The notes below the pieces were generated by a model. It did not search any database, was not told where the DNA came from, and saw only the letters and a program-made list of their open reading frames with translations. The position numbers and the translations under genes were made by a program. Positions 4,425 to 5,546 of a stretch of 5,546 nt of DNA are shown one piece after another. The first letter of the stretch is position 1. Every line of letters begins with the position of its first letter. Origin of the DNA: an uncultured Victivallales bacterium (GTDB lineage Bacteria; Verrucomicrobiota; Lentisphaeria; Oligosphaerales; JAFGRS01); the NCBI GenBank assembly GCA_903834675.1, contig CAILKC010000187.1:1-5546 (forward strand), in the 5' to 3' direction.

Positions 4425-5546
4425 TCAGGGCTGCGGGGGTGCCAGTGCAGGGGCGGGAACAGGCGCGGCGGCGGCCGGGGCCGGCTTGGGCAGCATGGCC
4501 TGCAAGGCGGCGATGGTGGCCTGGATGGTTTCCGCGGGCTGACCTTCGAGCTGGCTCTTGATCGACGCCACCAAGGCGTCAGCACCGGTCAGCGCGGCAG
4601 CCGGCGCCAGGTAGTTCGGGATCCGGGCGAGTTCCGTGCGCTTGGCCTCATCGGTGGCGTGGTTCATGTAGAGCTGGGTCATGTCGGAACTGAAGTGGCC
4701 CACGACGCCCTGGACTACCGGCAGCGGCACGCGGTGTAGGCCGGCGAGATAGACGAAGGTGTGGCGCAGGGAGTGCACGTCCTTGATGGAGACCTTGCGG
4801 TCGCGGCCGGTGACCTTCTTGCGGGTCGTGATCTTGATGTCATGGAATAGGCGCCGGACGCGGTAGCTGATGCCCGAGGGGTTCTCGGTGTAGAGATTGG
4901 CCAGGCCAGGGAAGACATAGTCGCCCGGCTTGGGGAGCGCGCGGAGATGCTCGTAGAGGCCAGGCAGAATGGGGAGGTTGACGACCTTCCCCGTCTTGCG
5001 CATGCGGCGCGCGATCTGCCGCCGGTCGAGGTCCACTTCGTCCCAGCGCAGGGTGCAGATGTCCCCCTCGCGCAGCCCGGTCGAGATGCCCGTGAGGAAG
5101 AGGCTGTACATGTCGCCCTCGGCCTTCTCGCCGATCTTCTTGAGTTCCTCGGGGGAGAAGGGCTCGCGGGTCGAGGCCTGGTTCTTGAGCGCCTTGATGT
5201 GCTCGAAGGGGCTATCGACACAACCGGCGTCGGTCTTCAGGTGCCGAAAGACCGCCTTGCAGGTCTGCAGGAAGTCATTGCGGGCGGCAGTGGACAGGTT
5301 CTGCAGGTTCTGCTTGTAGGAGACATCCTTGCGGTCGCCACGGCGCTTGAAGGTCACCGACCGCTGCCAGCGGCCCTGGGTGCGGATGTGCTCGATGTAG
5401 GCCTCCGCGATGCGCGGGCCCACCTCGTTCAGCGCCTTGAGCGTCGGGTGGCGGTCTCGCAGGAAGGCCAGGAAGTCGTTCCAGCGCGACTCTGCCGCCT
5501 TGCGCCGGGCCTCGGTCATGCCGCGGTCGCGGGGCTTGCGCAGGAA
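4425..5546 (-). CDS. Tyrosine recombinase/integrase, N-terminus outside window
   Basis: The protein is a site-specific DNA recombinase of the phage integrase type. Numbered from the ATG at 5519, residues about 6-115 form the helical core-binding domain and 118-300 the catalytic domain. All catalytic residues are present: R150 in STGLREGD, the beta-hairpin K175 in MRKTGK, H249 and R252 in HSLRHTF, H275 in VVGHFSSD and the nucleophile Y284 in TQLYMNH. The frame stays open upstream of ATG 5519 to the window edge (FLRKPRDRG before it), so the true start is probably further right and 373 residues are visible. The C-terminus ends in an unusual Ala/Pro-rich tail (about 344-364). It lies 271 bp upstream of the toxin-antitoxin operon on the same strand, which suggests that it mobilised, or still mobilises, an element carrying that operon. 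Confidence 0.92.
   Translation of the reverse strand, partial: FLRKPRDRGMTEARRKAAESRWNDFLAFLRDRHPTLKALNEVGPRIAEAYIEHIRTQGRWQRSVTFKRRGDRKDVSYKQNLQNLSTAARNDFLQTCKAVFRHLKTDAGCVDSPFEHIKALKNQASTREPFSPEELKKIGEKAEGDMYSLFLTGISTGLREGDICTLRWDEVDLDRRQIARRMRKTGKVVNLPILPGLYEHLRALPKPGDYVFPGLANLYTENPSGISYRVRRLFHDIKITTRKKVTGRDRKVSIKDVHSLRHTFVYLAGLHRVPLPVVQGVVGHFSSDMTQLYMNHATDEAKRTELARIPNYLAPAAALTGADALVASIKSQLEGQPAETIQATIAALQAMLPKPAPAAAAPVPAPALAPPQP

Noticed and set aside
1..5546. CRISPR array, tRNA or rRNA
   Set aside because: No regularly spaced repeats and no tRNA- or rRNA-like segments were seen on either strand.

Overview
The window is high-GC bacterial DNA (low-GC only around 4150-4200 and in the ends of an insertion sequence). 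Nothing in it fixes the species. Codon use and the mix of gene families fit a GC-rich proteobacterium, possibly a gammaproteobacterium of the purple sulfur type, but that is a weak guess. The content is accessory DNA: two unrelated AbiE-type (type IV) toxin-antitoxin modules side by side, a tyrosine recombinase and an IS630-family insertion sequence. No rRNA, tRNA or CRISPR array was seen.

Layout, left to right. Positions 1 to about 182 are of uncertain origin and may be the end of another mobile element. From 584 leftwards, on the minus strand, lies a nucleotidyltransferase (AbiEii-like toxin role) whose family resemblance stops near 183. Upstream of it, overlapping its start, is the C-terminal part of a long-type AbiEi antitoxin (547-733). 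This gene is split by a complete 1181-bp IS630-family element (734-1914), which carries an intact plus-strand DDE transposase, 16-bp terminal inverted repeats and flanking TA target duplications. The antitoxin resumes at 1917-2173, and removing the IS plus one TA rejoins the two pieces in frame. The N-terminal half of this antitoxin is missing, so the first module is a multiply damaged remnant. A gene-free stretch with short repeats (2174-2464) follows.

The second module (2465-4153, minus strand) is a DUF6088-type AbiEi antitoxin gene followed by an AbiEii nucleotidyltransferase toxin gene. The two share one base (TAGTG), and the toxin has its own ribosome binding site. The toxin carries a single-base frameshift in a run of four G, which removes its last 62 residues. 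A perfect 9-bp inverted repeat over the promoter at 4158-4198 is a good candidate for the antitoxin's own operator. A tyrosine recombinase (4425 to the right edge, N-terminus outside the window) reads in the same direction.

How the parts fit together: in AbiE systems the Ei protein represses the operon and counteracts the Ei-i nucleotidyltransferase, which gives phage abortive infection or stabilises mobile DNA. The recombinase next door suggests the second module came in on an integrated element. Both toxin-antitoxin modules show inactivating lesions, as expected for a decaying defence or mobile island.
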